64,000 nucleotides of DNA from Pseudoalteromonas rubra (GTDB taxonomy: Bacteria; Pseudomonadota; Gammaproteobacteria; Enterobacterales; Alteromonadaceae), in assembly GCF_005887115.1 (NCBI RefSeq), contig NZ_PNCJ01000017.1, positions 186,001 through 250,000 on the forward strand, written 5' to 3'. How positions within the stretch are numbered: the stretch's first letter is position 1; every line of letters starts with the position of its first letter. The position numbers were made by a program, and so were the translations under genes. The notes under the pieces are model-generated. The model did not search any database and was not told the origin of the DNA. It saw nothing but the letters and a program-made list of their open reading frames with translations. Below are positions 23,482 through 30,983 of the stretch, one piece after another.

Positions 23482-25227
23482 ATGAATAAAAAGCTATTAG
23501 CAGTGGCGGTATCTGCCGTCTTATTGACCGCATGTAACGATGACGACACCAGAACGGTTGAAGTCGTCAAGGAAGTCGAAGTTGCAAAAGAAGTCGAAGT
23601 TGAAAAAGAAGTAGTAAAAAAAGTTGAAGTCGTAAAAGAAGTGGAAGTCGTAAAAGAAGTAGTTAAAGAGGTAGAAGTGCCTCCGACTCCCGTGACTCAG
23701 GTTAAGAATGTGATCCTGATGATTGGCGACGGTATGGGTGCTCAGCAGGTTGGTTTACTGGAAGAGTATGCTCGCCGTGCACCTAACTCAACATATAATA
23801 CTAAAAACAACCAAACAGCACTGTCTAAGCTCGCTGCTGGTGGTCATTTGGGTCTTTCTCTGAACGCACCTCACGGTGCAAATGGCAGCCTGGTTGTAGA
23901 CTCAGCGTGTTCAGCAACTCAGCTGGCGACTGGTAAGGCATCGGGCTCAGAGATGATTGGCCTGGATGACCAGGGCTACATCATTGAAACGATTCTTGAA
24001 AAAGCGAAAAAAGCCGGCAAAGCGACAGGTCTGGTTTCTGATACTCGCCTAACGCATGCAACGCCAGCGGCCTTTGCAGCGCACCAACCACACCGTTCCT
24101 TAGAGCCTGAAATCGCCGTTGAAATGGTTGAAAGTGGCATGGTCGATGTCATGCTCTCTGGTGGTGCACGCGTTTTTATCCCATCTGATATTAAAGAAGA
24201 TGCTGCTGACCAACAAGTACTTGCCGGTCTGGGTATGCCTGCCAGTGTCTATAAAAAATCTAAGCGCAGTGATGACCGTAATGTGGTTGTTGAAGCAAAA
24301 GAAAAGCATGGCTATGCATTGGCGTTTGATAAGGCGCAGTTAGCAAAAACGGATACTGACAAACTGCTTGGCTTGTTTGCCAACTCGGGTATGGCAGATG
24401 GTATTGCTTACAGAGACTGTAAAGCAGATGACAGCTGTACGCAGCCGTCTCTAAAAGAGATGACGGTTAAGGCACTGGATATCCTGTCTAAAGATGAAGA
24501 CGGTTTCTTCCTGATGATTGAAGGTGGTCAGATTGACTGGGCAGGCCATGCGAATGATGCCGGCTGGATGTTGAACGAACTGCTGAAGTTTGATGAAGCT
24601 GTTGAAGCCGTTCATGAGTGGGCAAAAGAGCGCACAGATACGCTGGTTTTGGTTACCGCTGACCATGAAACCGGCAGCTTTGGTTTTAGTTACTCAAGCC
24701 ACAACAAACCAGAAGGTGTATTGTTGCCAGGTGATGGTATGAAGGGTGCCGAGTATAAGCCTAAGTTTAACTTTGGTGGACTGGGCATTCTGGATACCTT
24801 ATATGGACAAGAGGGCACCTTCTACGACGTGCTGGGCGAAGTGAATGGTGATTACAACTACACGGATGCGACAGATCAGCAATGGAAAGAGGCTATTGAG
24901 AAATACACGCCATACACAGTGACATTAGAAGAAGCTGCAAAAGTGAATGCCTCTGACGCTCTGAATAGCAGCAACTATCCACTGCCTAAATTTGAAGATT
25001 TCTCAGACTTCTATGTATATGACACAGAAGACTTTACTGCAAAAATCGGTCGTGTTGTGGCGAAGCAACAGAACGTAGTTTGGGGCACAGGTACGCACAC
25101 TGCGGCACCAGTACCTGTCTATGCCTTTGGTCCGGCGGGCGTGACTGAGCAGTTCTCTACGCTGCAACACCATGTCGACATCGGTACTAAGATGATCAAA
25201 GCGCTGGGTTTACAAAACGCAGAGTAA
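23482..25227 (+). CDS. lipoprotein alkaline phosphatase with Val/Glu/Lys repeat linker
   Basis: A 581-residue PhoA-superfamily enzyme releasing phosphate from monoesters outside the cytoplasm. The signal peptide ends in the lipobox LLTAC (C18). Residues about 26-68 are a low-complexity linker built on V-K-E-V-E-V units. The catalytic domain follows: VILMIGDGMGAQQ (metal ligand), VVDSACSATQLATGK with nucleophile S141, LMIEGGQIDWAGH, VTADHETG, and a histidine in GTGTHTAAPVP. The lipid anchor plus stiff linker would hold the enzyme off the membrane. A candidate Pho box precedes it, and a strong terminator follows at 25287. Confidence 0.9.
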   Translation: MNKKLLAVAVSAVLLTACNDDDTRTVEVVKEVEVAKEVEVEKEVVKKVEVVKEVEVVKEVVKEVEVPPTPVTQVKNVILMIGDGMGAQQVGLLEEYARRAPNSTYNTKNNQTALSKLAAGGHLGLSLNAPHGANGSLVVDSACSATQLATGKASGSEMIGLDDQGYIIETILEKAKKAGKATGLVSDTRLTHATPAAFAAHQPHRSLEPEIAVEMVESGMVDVMLSGGARVFIPSDIKEDAADQQVLAGLGMPASVYKKSKRSDDRNVVVEAKEKHGYALAFDKAQLAKTDTDKLLGLFANSGMADGIAYRDCKADDSCTQPSLKEMTVKALDILSKDEDGFFLMIEGGQIDWAGHANDAGWMLNELLKFDEAVEAVHEWAKERTDTLVLVTADHETGSFGFSYSSHNKPEGVLLPGDGMKGAEYKPKFNFGGLGILDTLYGQEGTFYDVLGEVNGDYNYTDATDQQWKEAIEKYTPYTVTLEEAAKVNASDALNSSNYPLPKFEDFSDFYVYDTEDFTAKIGRVVAKQQNVVWGTGTHTAAPVPVYAFGPAGVTEQFSTLQHHVDIGTKMIKALGLQNAE

Positions 25228-25286
25228 GTACTGACTTTTAAGGATAATCCATAATAACAAACATGTAAGATCTGGAGATCTTGTTA

Positions 25287-25313
25287 GGCCACTGCATTGC
25301 AGTGGCCTTTTTT
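25287..25313 (+). terminator. rho-independent terminator of the phosphatase gene
   Basis: GGCCACTGC (25287-25295) pairs with GCAGTGGCC (25299-25307), followed by TTTTTTG. Confidence 0.88.
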
Positions 25314-25319
25314 GTTTTA

Positions 25320-25784
25320 ATTGTACATGCAGAAAATACGCTCAGATGCATGCTGGCGGACGGGGTAACCCGATTGTACGACTATTTTTAGAGGTTGGTG
25401 GCCATAAACACAATGCTCAAGATTCTCATGATGCAATTCAAACTAAGGCAATGTATGAAGCACTGTTATGATACTTGGGGTAGGTTAAATACACATGCGT
25501 GAACTTTGAATAGTCCTAGTGATAATCGAGTAACTGTTATCTGATTTTCGCACTTTTTAGCTTCTGTTGGTGTCTGGACAGCACTTCATGAGGAGGAAGA
25601 GCAGGTAACTCCCGCGGTCAGATATTGTACCGGGCCCCCGCAGTACTTTATTGATGAGATTATACGCAGAGGCTGTATTCCACTGGGCCCTGTGCAAAGA
25701 AAACACCTGCCGTTTGGTTGCACCATACCACCAGAGGGCTCGATACCAAGTTATCCTTACTGCTAAGAACAAGCTATAACGTCG
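25320..25784 (+). other. gene-poor stretch with possible gene fragments
   Basis: About 465 bp without a convincing gene. Two plus-strand stretches look like broken coding sequence. At 25346-25471 a 41-codon ORF contains GNPIVRLFLEVGGHKHNAQD. At about 25543-25766 a 74-codon open stretch with no start codon contains RYCTGPPQYFIDEIIRRGCI. I recognise neither. The overlapping minus-strand ORF (25557-25799) has poor composition. No inverted-repeat ends or transposase motifs are visible. Confidence 0.3.
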
Positions 25785-25819
25785 ATCACAGTAGCGCAAT
25801 TTATTACAGCTACTGTGAT
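25785..25819 (-). terminator. stem-loop overlapping the GGDEF/EAL gene stop
   Basis: ATCACAGTAGC (25785-25795) pairs perfectly with GCTACTGTGAT (25809-25819), an 11-bp stem that includes the stop codon of the minus-strand gene. The T tract is poor. Confidence 0.55.
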
Positions 25820-28803
25820 TTCTCTAACAACAAAGCCTCCAAACCCGCCTGGCTCATCGGTTTGGCGTAAAAGTACCCCTGGCCATAGTCACAGCCTGCT
25901 TGCTTGAGCAGTTCATGCTGCGTGGCGGTTTCTATGCCTTCGGCAATCACCTTAAGGCCCAGTTGATGCGCCATCATGATCATGGTTTCACACAGTACCA
26001 GGTCGTCTTCATTATGCTCAATGCCGTCGACAAAGCGTTTATCTATCTTGATAAAGTCGGTGTCCATCTGTTTCAGATACGCCAGCGATGAATAGCCGGT
26101 GCCAAAGTCATCCAGTGCGACCGAAAAGCCTTGCTGGATAAGCTGACCAAGTCGTGCCTGACTGCGGCCTTCACCTTGCATCATTAAGCCTTCAGTGATT
26201 TCTATGACCACGTCCTCGGGTTGCAAATTGGCGTCGCTGAGCTGAGCCTGCCAGTTTAACAGGCTGGTGTGTTTGGCATTGAACTGCACCGGCGATACGT
26301 TCAGACTGATCTGGAACGCACCATGGCGTTGTTGCAGGCGGCTGAGTGTTTGCAGGGTTTGCTGGAAGGCAAACTCTCCCAGTTGATGGATCAGCTGAGT
26401 TTCTTCCGCCAGCGGAATAAAGTGGCCGGGGCTGATCATGCCTTTATCGGGATGCTGCCAGCGGATCAGGGCTTCGGCTTTATGGATCTGCTGATCTTGC
26501 ATGGCCACAATGGGCTGGTAATACATCACGAACTGTTCGTCAGATAGCGCCTGGCGCATATCTCTGAGCATTAACAGGCGTTGCTCGCTCTGCTGACGTA
26601 AAGTCGAGTCGAAACACGCATATCCGTTACGGCCCTGATCTTTGGCCCGATACATGGCCTGATCGGCCGCTTTTAGCAATAACTCACTGCTGTCACCATC
26701 ACGGGGGCTCAGTGCGATGCCAATGCTGGCACCAACTTGGCAGGACTCTCCATCCAAAATAAAGTCCTGTTTAAACAATTGCTGAACCCGCTCTGCCAGG
26801 ACAACGGCTTTTGCCTCACTATTGCAGTGCTCACAAATGATGACAAATTCATCACCGCCGATCCGCGAAAGAGTGACGCCAGTCTGCTCAAGTGATTGCA
26901 ATGCTCTGGCAACCAGAGTGAGGAGTTGATCGCCGTAGTAGTGCCCCAGGGTGTCGTTGATATCTTTAAAATGGTCAATGTCCATTAACAGTATGGCCAG
27001 TTGCTTACCAGGCTCTGCAAGCAGATTATTGAGATGCTTTTTAAGGCTGGTCCGGTTGGGCAGATCGGTCAAAGAGTCATAGTGGCTTTGTCGCCAAAGT
27101 TGCTCATCTTTGAGTTTATTATCGGTTATATCGGTGAAAATCGCGACTCGGCGATAAGCTTCCTGTTGCTCATCGTAGACCGTATCTATAGTCAGCCACT
27201 CAGTATACAGTTCCCCATTTTTTCTCTGGTTAATAATCTCGCCCTGCCAGCGGCCGGTATCACTCAGTGCGTGCCACATTTGGCGGTAAAACGCACGATC
27301 GTGTTTGCCTGAATTCAGGATAGCGGTGGTTTTGCCTATTGCCTCGTGTGCAGAGAAACCTGTTACCTCAGTAAAGGCGCGATTCACATCAAGGATATAA
27401 CCGTGGGCATCTGTGATCACCATGCCTTCACTTGAGTTGTTGTAAACCAGCGCAGCCAGATTCAATGCTTCTTCCTGTTGCTTGCGATGACTGATATCTC
27501 GGATAACAATGACGGCTTCTTCAGCGTGACTCATGCCCTGAACTCTGACCTCGTAGCCCTGCTGGTTTTCACCTAATGTGTATTCCAGTAGCAGGTGAGG
27601 CTGCTCTTTGAGTAGGGTCAGCGCAACACGGATCCGTTTATGAATATGATGGGGAAATAGCTCACTCAGTGTATTGCCTTGCTGTACCAGTACACCATGC
27701 TTGGCAAGTACCTGGCCCTGAGCATCAACGCGTAAGTAACTATCGGGTAGTGCCGACAGCAAGGTTTGTAGTTCGGTATGTTTATGCGTTAATTGTTGCT
27801 CGGTTTGCAGGCGCACGTTGGCCATGTTTTCAAAATGCTCGCCCAGTAAGGCCAATTCCTGAGGCATAGTATGGCTGGTGAGATCCAGCGTGCGCCCCTG
27901 CGCGAGCGCGGCAATGGCCTGTCGGAACTGTGTCAGTGGTTGTAACAGGGTTTTGTGCAGGCGGTAACGGGCCAGCCAGATAAGCAGGCACAACAAGATA
28001 AAAAAGCTACTTAAAACCAAGGCGAAGTGACGCTGTGTCTGTTGCCAGGCATCTTCAAAGGGGAAGGCGAAATAAATAGCCAGTTCACCTCGTGCTGCAA
28101 GCAAAGGCAGACGAATGTAGACGTGGTGATGACCGTTAGCATCGTTGAGCAGCACCGCCTGTTCATTCAGGCCTTCAGGCCAGTCTTCGCTAACGGCTCT
28201 GCCTAAAGGCGCGTTGCTGTAGGGATATTCTGCGACAATCGCTCGGGTATGATCGGCTACCATCACGCGTGTACCCTGCGGCAGCGTGAGCCTGGATAGC
28301 GAACGGCTCCAGTGTGACAGACGTTTAACGGCAATGATCACCATGGCGAGCTGTCCGTCCTGATAGACGGGGTGAGCAAAATTGAGTGTTGCACTGTTAA
28401 TACTTCTGTCATGCTGGTATTCACCAATGCTGAATGTACCTTCATCGATCGCTTGCTGAAAGTAGGGGCGATCGGCAATCGAAATCGGACCTGATATTCG
28501 AGATAGCGAGCAGGTGACATTACCATCCGGCGTAGCCAGGCCAAAATTAGCAAAGCTGGGTGACAAATGCTGTGCACTCGATAGCAGCTGCGGACATACC
28601 CCAGGCTGGTGTTGCAACTCTCTTGGCTGATAGGCTAATTGCTGCAGCAATCGTTGTGTTGAGGCAATTTCAGCATGTTGCAGTGTGGCAACTTGGTTGG
28701 CATACATTAACGCTTGTTGTTCCTGCATCTGTAGCATATTGCTTCGCTGTGCAAATAGCAGAGCCAGGATCAATAAAAATCCAGGCAGACTGAGCACTAG
28801 CAT
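25810..28803 (-). CDS. membrane sensor with HAMP, PAS, GGDEF and EAL domains
   Basis: About 997 residues. Two transmembrane helices (LVLSLPGFLLILALLF near the N-terminus and LVLSSFFILLCLLIWLARY near 260-280) flank a periplasmic, probably dCache-type sensor. HAMP-like sequence follows, then a PAS domain (SEGMVITDAHGYILDVN, near 450-480), GGDEF with intact RIGGDEF near 647, and EAL with intact KAEALIRW near 776 and DDFGTGYSSL. Both c-di-GMP synthase and phosphodiesterase motifs look intact, so net activity is uncertain. Start: ATG 28803 lacks a clear Shine-Dalgarno, and the open frame continues upstream as IIKEISIKQRFYRL, a typical cytosolic lead. No ATG/GTG exists there, but an ATT at 28845 has AGGCGAG 5 nt upstream. 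Confidence 0.85.
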   Translation of the reverse strand: MLVLSLPGFLLILALLFAQRSNMLQMQEQQALMYANQVATLQHAEIASTQRLLQQLAYQPRELQHQPGVCPQLLSSAQHLSPSFANFGLATPDGNVTCSLSRISGPISIADRPYFQQAIDEGTFSIGEYQHDRSINSATLNFAHPVYQDGQLAMVIIAVKRLSHWSRSLSRLTLPQGTRVMVADHTRAIVAEYPYSNAPLGRAVSEDWPEGLNEQAVLLNDANGHHHVYIRLPLLAARGELAIYFAFPFEDAWQQTQRHFALVLSSFFILLCLLIWLARYRLHKTLLQPLTQFRQAIAALAQGRTLDLTSHTMPQELALLGEHFENMANVRLQTEQQLTHKHTELQTLLSALPDSYLRVDAQGQVLAKHGVLVQQGNTLSELFPHHIHKRIRVALTLLKEQPHLLLEYTLGENQQGYEVRVQGMSHAEEAVIVIRDISHRKQQEEALNLAALVYNNSSEGMVITDAHGYILDVNRAFTEVTGFSAHEAIGKTTAILNSGKHDRAFYRQMWHALSDTGRWQGEIINQRKNGELYTEWLTIDTVYDEQQEAYRRVAIFTDITDNKLKDEQLWRQSHYDSLTDLPNRTSLKKHLNNLLAEPGKQLAILLMDIDHFKDINDTLGHYYGDQLLTLVARALQSLEQTGVTLSRIGGDEFVIICEHCNSEAKAVVLAERVQQLFKQDFILDGESCQVGASIGIALSPRDGDSSELLLKAADQAMYRAKDQGRNGYACFDSTLRQQSEQRLLMLRDMRQALSDEQFVMYYQPIVAMQDQQIHKAEALIRWQHPDKGMISPGHFIPLAEETQLIHQLGEFAFQQTLQTLSRLQQRHGAFQISLNVSPVQFNAKHTSLLNWQAQLSDANLQPEDVVIEITEGLMMQGEGRSQARLGQLIQQGFSVALDDFGTGYSSLAYLKQMDTDFIKIDKRFVDGIEHNEDDLVLCETMIMMAHQLGLKVIAEGIETATQHELLKQAGCDYGQGYFYAKPMSQAGLEALLLEKSQ

Positions 28804-29050
28804 CAATCGGTAAAATCGCTGTTTTATTGATATTTCTTTAATAATACAAACTCGCCTGGTTATGAGGTGGCGGCATGATACAAGCGCAGCGCGCTTTAAC
28901 CAACCCGTTTAACCTAAATACTAGTCTAGAGTTATTAAATTTTCGGCCTTTTGGTAACACCATCAGGCGTAAAAATCTCATGAATGAAATATTCTATAGT
29001 AGTCAAATAAGGTACATTTTTCGGTCAAAAGATCTCGAATTATTCGTCTG

Positions 29051-29065
29051 CCCACATTTTCCCAC
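29051..29065 (-). promoter_or_regulatory. inverted copy of the MraZ box
   Basis: On the minus strand this reads GTGGGAAAATGTGGG, identical over 15 bp to 29174-29188. It contains two TGGGN units 10 bp apart, as MraZ requires at minimum, and faces the GGDEF/EAL gene. Confidence 0.5.
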
Positions 29066-29134
29066 CGATTTCATGGAGTTCCGTAAAACCCGCGATTTTT
29101 CTGGCCTGTAGGCCAGTCAAGCTGAGTGATCCAA

Positions 29135-29165
29135 CTTGACAAAAAGGCTTGTCAAGCCCTAGACT
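29135..29165 (+). promoter_or_regulatory. dcw operon promoter (Pmra) with embedded palindrome
   Basis: A perfect -35 TTGACA (29136-29141), an 18-bp spacer and -10 TAGACT (29160-29165). CTTGACAA (29135-29142) and TTGTCAAG (29149-29156) form a perfect 8-bp inverted repeat covering the -35 and spacer, which may be a repressor site. Confidence 0.7.
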
Positions 29166-29173
29166 GTCATCCT

Positions 29174-29209
29174 GTGGGAAAATGTGGGTTAGAGTGGATC
29201 AAATTGGAT
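29174..29209 (+). promoter_or_regulatory. MraZ operator (four TGGNN repeats)
   Basis: TGGGA, TGGGT, TGGAT and TGGAT start at 29175, 29185, 29195 and 29205, exactly 10 bp apart. MraZ is known to bind TGGGN repeats spaced by 5 nt upstream of its own gene. The site lies just downstream of the -10 and fits autorepression. Confidence 0.8.
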
Positions 29210-29247
29210 CAAAGATTCGTTTATCATAGCAGGCCAAGCGGGTAAGT

Positions 29248-29706
29248 ATGTTCCGCGGCGCAAGCTCATTGAGCCTCGATGACAAAGGGCGCTTTTCGAT
29301 ACCAACTCGGTATCGCCAGCCACTGCTGTCTGAAGAACAGGGCGCTGTGATTTGCACTATTGCGATCAACGAACCATGCCTGTGGCTGTATCCACTTTCT
29401 GAGTGGCGCGAAATTGAATCCAGATTACAACGACTATCCAACACCAACCCCAGAGTCAGACGCTGGCAGCGCATGCTTTTAGGGCATGCGGAAGAATACC
29501 AGCTGGACAAAAATGGTCGCATTTTACTGGCGCCCACGCTACGCGCTCATGCCGGCCTTGGCAAAAAGCTAATGCTGGTCGGACTGCTCAATAAGTTTGA
29601 GATTTGGGATGAAGCGCGCTGGTATGAACAAATGCAGGCCGATACTGAGATTGAGCGCAGTGGTGACGTGGAAGCGTGTCCTGAGCTTGACGACTTTTCT
29701 TTATAA
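29248..29706 (+). CDS. mraZ: transcriptional regulator MraZ
   Basis: A 152-residue AbrB-like DNA-binding protein that represses the dcw operon. Two MraZ repeats are visible: SLDDKGRFSIPTRYR (about residue 10) and QLDKNGRILLAPTLRAHAG (about 90). It is the first gene of the dcw cluster, directly downstream of its predicted operator. Start and length are standard. Confidence 0.95.
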   Translation: MFRGASSLSLDDKGRFSIPTRYRQPLLSEEQGAVICTIAINEPCLWLYPLSEWREIESRLQRLSNTNPRVRRWQRMLLGHAEEYQLDKNGRILLAPTLRAHAGLGKKLMLVGLLNKFEIWDEARWYEQMQADTEIERSGDVEACPELDDFSL

Positions 29707-29727
29707 CTGGGGTGAAAACCAAATTTT

Positions 29728-30663
29728 ATGGCGACAGAATGGCAACATATTTCAGTGCTGATGGCTGAAACGCTGGATGCATTGAATATCCAACCCGATG
29801 GCACTTATATCGATGGCACATTCGGCCGCGGTGGTCACTCGGGTGAAATACTTAAGCGGCTGAACGAGCAAGGCAAATTGCAGGCCATCGATCAGGACCC
29901 GCAAGCGATTGCCGCAGCGCAGAAGTTTGCTGATGATCCGCGTTTTAGTATTGCCCACAATCGCTTCTCTCACATTGAGAGCGTTGCCCGTGATGCCGGT
30001 CTGCTGGGGCAGGTTGATGGCATTTTGCTGGATATTGGTGTTTCTTCACCGCAGCTTGATGATGCCGAGCGTGGCTTTAGCTTTATGAAAGATGGTCCGC
30101 TGGATATGCGCATGAACCCCACAGCGGGGCGCAGTGCCGCACAGTGGTTAGCGGAAGCCGAGCTGGAAGACATGGTGTTTGTGATCAAAAAATATGGCGA
30201 GGAAAAATTTGCCCGCCGTATTGCGACCAAAATCATAGAAACCCGAGCGCACACAGAGATCACGTCAACCAAGCAACTGGCGGAGCTGATTGATGAAGCT
30301 GTGCCGGTAAAAGACAAGCATAAGCACCCTGCTACCCGCACCTTTCAGGCAATTCGTATTTATATCAACAGTGAGCTGGAAGAGATCCAGACAGCATTGC
30401 AGGCTGCGTTGACGGTATTAAAACCGGGTGGGCGCCTGGTCGTGATCTCGTTTCATTCGCTGGAAGATCGCATCGTTAAGCAATTTATTAAAAAACAAAG
30501 TAAAGGCGAGGCTGTGCCACGCGGTTTACCCCTCACTGATGCACAGCTTAAACAGAATCTGACGTTAAAGGCTGTAGGCAAGGCCATCAAGCCGAGTCAG
30601 GCAGAAATTGATGCGAATCCACGAGCGCGCAGCTCGGTGCTGAGAATTGCTGAGAAACTGTAA
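29728..30663 (+). CDS. rsmH: 16S rRNA (cytosine-1402-N4)-methyltransferase
   Basis: A 311-residue SAM-dependent methyltransferase (MraW) that methylates C1402 in the decoding centre of 16S rRNA. Motif I is [14 protein letters not shown], followed by [28 protein letters not shown] and [13 protein letters not shown]. It starts 21 nt after mraZ and its stop overlaps the ftsL start (TAATG). Confidence 0.95.
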   Translation: MATEWQHISVLMAETLDALNIQPDGTYIDGTFGRGGHSGEILKRLNEQGKLQAIDQDPQAIAAAQKFADDPRFSIAHNRFSHIESVARDAGLLGQVDGILLDIGVSSPQLDDAERGFSFMKDGPLDMRMNPTAGRSAAQWLAEAELEDMVFVIKKYGEEKFARRIATKIIETRAHTEITSTKQLAELIDEAVPVKDKHKHPATRTFQAIRIYINSELEEIQTALQAALTVLKPGGRLVVISFHSLEDRIVKQFIKKQSKGEAVPRGLPLTDAQLKQNLTLKAVGKAIKPSQAEIDANPRARSSVLRIAEKL

Positions 30664-30983
30664 TGAAAAAGCATCAACGTCAGCCCAAATTATTTTTAGA
30701 AATGTGCCAGTTGTTACTGGCCAACAAGCTGACGTTTTTGTTGCTGGCATTGACCTTAGGATCGGCACTTGCGGTGGTGCAGGTGACCCACCTAACCCGC
30801 CAGCAATTGATTGAGCAGGATAAATTATTACAAAAACGAGATGAGCTGGATCTGGAATGGCGCTACTTGTTAGTTGAAGAGGAGTTTTACTCGCAACATG
30901 CACGTATTGAAGAAGTGGCCAGAACCCAGTTGCAGATGAAGCGACCAACCAGTAAAGAAGAGCAGGTGATCGTACTACCATGA
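30663..30983 (+). CDS. ftsL: cell division protein FtsL
   Basis: A 106-residue bitopic membrane protein of the divisome, acting with FtsB and FtsQ to activate FtsW-FtsI. A basic cytoplasmic tail, one membrane helix (LTFLLLALTLGSALAVVQV, about 19-37) and a periplasmic coiled coil (QLIEQDKLLQKRDELDLEW) are visible. It sits between rsmH and ftsI with 1- and 4-nt overlaps. Confidence 0.92.
   Translation: MKKHQRQPKLFLEMCQLLLANKLTFLLLALTLGSALAVVQVTHLTRQQLIEQDKLLQKRDELDLEWRYLLVEEEFYSQHARIEEVARTQLQMKRPTSKEEQVIVLP

Larger units (their letters stand above)
28804..29247. other. divergent regulatory region between the GGDEF/EAL gene and mraZ
   Basis: About 440 bp without a credible gene. It contains two inverted copies of a 15-bp MraZ-box core (29051-29065 and 29174-29188), a short perfect hairpin (CTGGCCT/AGGCCAG, 29101-29116), a sigma-70 promoter for the dcw operon, and a palindrome within that promoter. 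The left 200 bp is AT-rich and probably holds the promoter of the minus-strand gene. Confidence 0.6.

Noticed and set aside
23559..23685. Repetitive tract as a CRISPR array
   Set aside because: The repeats are short, in frame and without spacers; they encode a Val/Glu/Lys linker within a continuous gene.
25557..25799. 80-codon minus-strand ORF upstream of the GGDEF/EAL gene stop
   Set aside because: No ribosome site and poor composition; the opposite strand reads more like (broken) protein.
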